From NCBI GenBank assembly GCA_021163115.1, contig JAGGXK010000071.1:1-44273 (forward strand): a DNA stretch of 44,273 nt, in the 5' to 3' direction. This document shows positions 43,868 to 44,273 of the stretch, piece by piece (position 1 is the first letter of the stretch; each line of letters begins with the position of its first letter). The position numbers and the translations under genes were made by a program. The notes beneath the pieces were generated by a model that was not told the DNA's origin, did not search any database, and saw only the letters and a program-made list of their open reading frames with translations. The stretch comes from Desulfurococcales archaeon (GTDB lineage Archaea > Thermoproteota > Thermoprotei_A > Sulfolobales > Desulfurococcaceae).

Positions 43868-43929
43868 GTACAGTATTTTCCCACTATTATTCTACAAGTA
43901 TGTGGTAGTATATAGACTATATACTGTAC
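43868..43929. promoter_or_regulatory. Palindromic promoter region of birA
   Basis: Two nested inverted repeats: GTACAGTAT (43868-43876) with ATACTGTAC (43921-43929), and AGTATATAG-A-CTATATACT (43907-43925), a perfect 9-bp palindrome around one base. The inner one overlaps the TATA-like element of the minus-strand birA gene. The GTACAGTAT arm follows the start of the leader. This layout suits autorepression by BirA; that link is inference. Confidence 0.55.
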
Positions 43930-44040
43930 AAGCCTATGGTACATAGGTGTTGATTAGTTTTTGACACAGCATATGTTTCTATGTCACCAGCTCTTTAATA
44001 GAAGAACCTTATTCAATAAATGCTCTATATAATAGTGAGT

Positions 44041-44273
44041 TTATGGAACAAGTTTTCTAAGAACATATAATGTCTTATAAATACCTAGTCTATATGGTAG
44101 GTTGGGATAATGTTTTCTTAGTAACTCATAAACATTGAGAACTCTATTATAGTTATTATTAATATTGTTTTTATTTGGGACAAGATCTACTATGTCCTGT
44201 TGCCATAAACTACTTAGTAGGCTAAGTATAATGCTTCTCTTTCTTTCCATTTCTAATGCACTTAGATACTCAT
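44041..44273 (-). CDS. C-terminal part of an unknown gene cut by the right edge
   Basis: The frame ending at 44041 stays open through the window edge: upstream of the ATG at 44250 it reads EYLSALE without a stop. So the gene may begin beyond the window. The visible 76 residues are helical and basic, with an asparagine-rich segment (NKNNINNNYNR) and the end LRKHYPNLPYRLGIYKTLYVLRKL. No family recognised. Partial; low certainty. Confidence 0.45.
   Translation of the reverse strand, partial: EYLSALEMERKRSIILSLLSSLWQQDIVDLVPNKNNINNNYNRVLNVYELLRKHYPNLPYRLGIYKTLYVLRKLVP

Noticed and set aside
1-44273. CRISPR, tRNA, IS or prophage elements
   Set aside because: No regularly spaced repeats, no T-loop plus acceptor pairing, no transposase or integrase frames were seen.

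Overview
The window looks like a hyperthermophilic crenarchaeon of the Desulfurococcales type (Staphylothermus- or Ignisphaera-like). I infer this from the AT-rich sequence, archaeal TATA promoters, SD sequences of the GGTGA/GGGGAT type, frequent GTG/TTG starts, and the gene content: PriL, NMD3, a COG3357 regulator, IorAB and a group 4 [NiFe] hydrogenase. No species is claimed. I see no tRNA, 16S/23S rRNA, CRISPR array, IS element or prophage. Almost all of the window is ordinary chromosomal core; the unusual parts are listed below.

Layout. 1-6.5 kb (minus): sucD (cut by the edge) and sucC, a small metallopeptidase with a partner, argS, a PfkB kinase paired with uridine phosphorylase, and a YfcE-type phosphoesterase. 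6.6-9.6 kb: a small heat shock protein (minus), then riboflavin-pathway reductase, a YjbQ protein and nicotinate phosphoribosyltransferase (plus). 9.7-13.5 kb: metG, an unknown protein, a membrane-tethered winged-helix protein coupled to an unknown partner, and an HTH/zinc-ribbon regulator. 13.55-13.96 kb is non-coding and contains a probable C/D box sRNA. 13.96-19.4 kb (plus): priL, two unknowns, NMD3, then a regulator with a four-cysteine tail just ahead of sufC-sufB. 19.4-22.7 kb (minus): two overlapping unknown/DUF2797 genes, adk and aspS. aspS has no ATG, GTG or TTG before its OB-fold. 22.88-23.06 kb (plus): a GC-rich, highly structured RNA of about 185 nt with its own TATA box and T-tract. 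23.1-27.2 kb: Ca2+-ATPase, a protein with a PIP-box-like N-terminus, and a winged-helix protein with a clean operator-like inverted repeat. 27.4-30.4 kb (plus): iorAB and cytidine deaminase. 30.5-33.5 kb: a rhomboid-fold protein lacking catalytic residues, a small gene with no canonical start codon, and two unknowns.

33.55-42.37 kb (minus) is one tight operon of ten genes. In transcription order it encodes a GltD/NfnL-like flavoprotein, a HycB-like polyferredoxin, two antiporter-like membrane subunits, a 101-residue helix-plus-TM protein, a NuoH-like subunit, a fused NuoC-NuoD [NiFe] catalytic subunit, a NuoI-like ferredoxin, a NuoB-like small subunit and an 86-residue unknown. The cysteines for Ni-Fe binding are intact, so this should be an energy-converting hydrogenase, apparently wired to a pyridine-nucleotide flavoprotein. 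The window closes with a small zinc protein, birA with a palindromic promoter region, and a gene cut by the right edge.

The observations I rate highest are the 185-nt RNA, the hydrogenase-flavoprotein operon with its detached antiporter-like tail, the candidate Fe-S-sensing regulator of suf, and the two genes (aspS and a 94-residue protein) that seem to start at CTG and ATT codons behind well-placed SD sequences.
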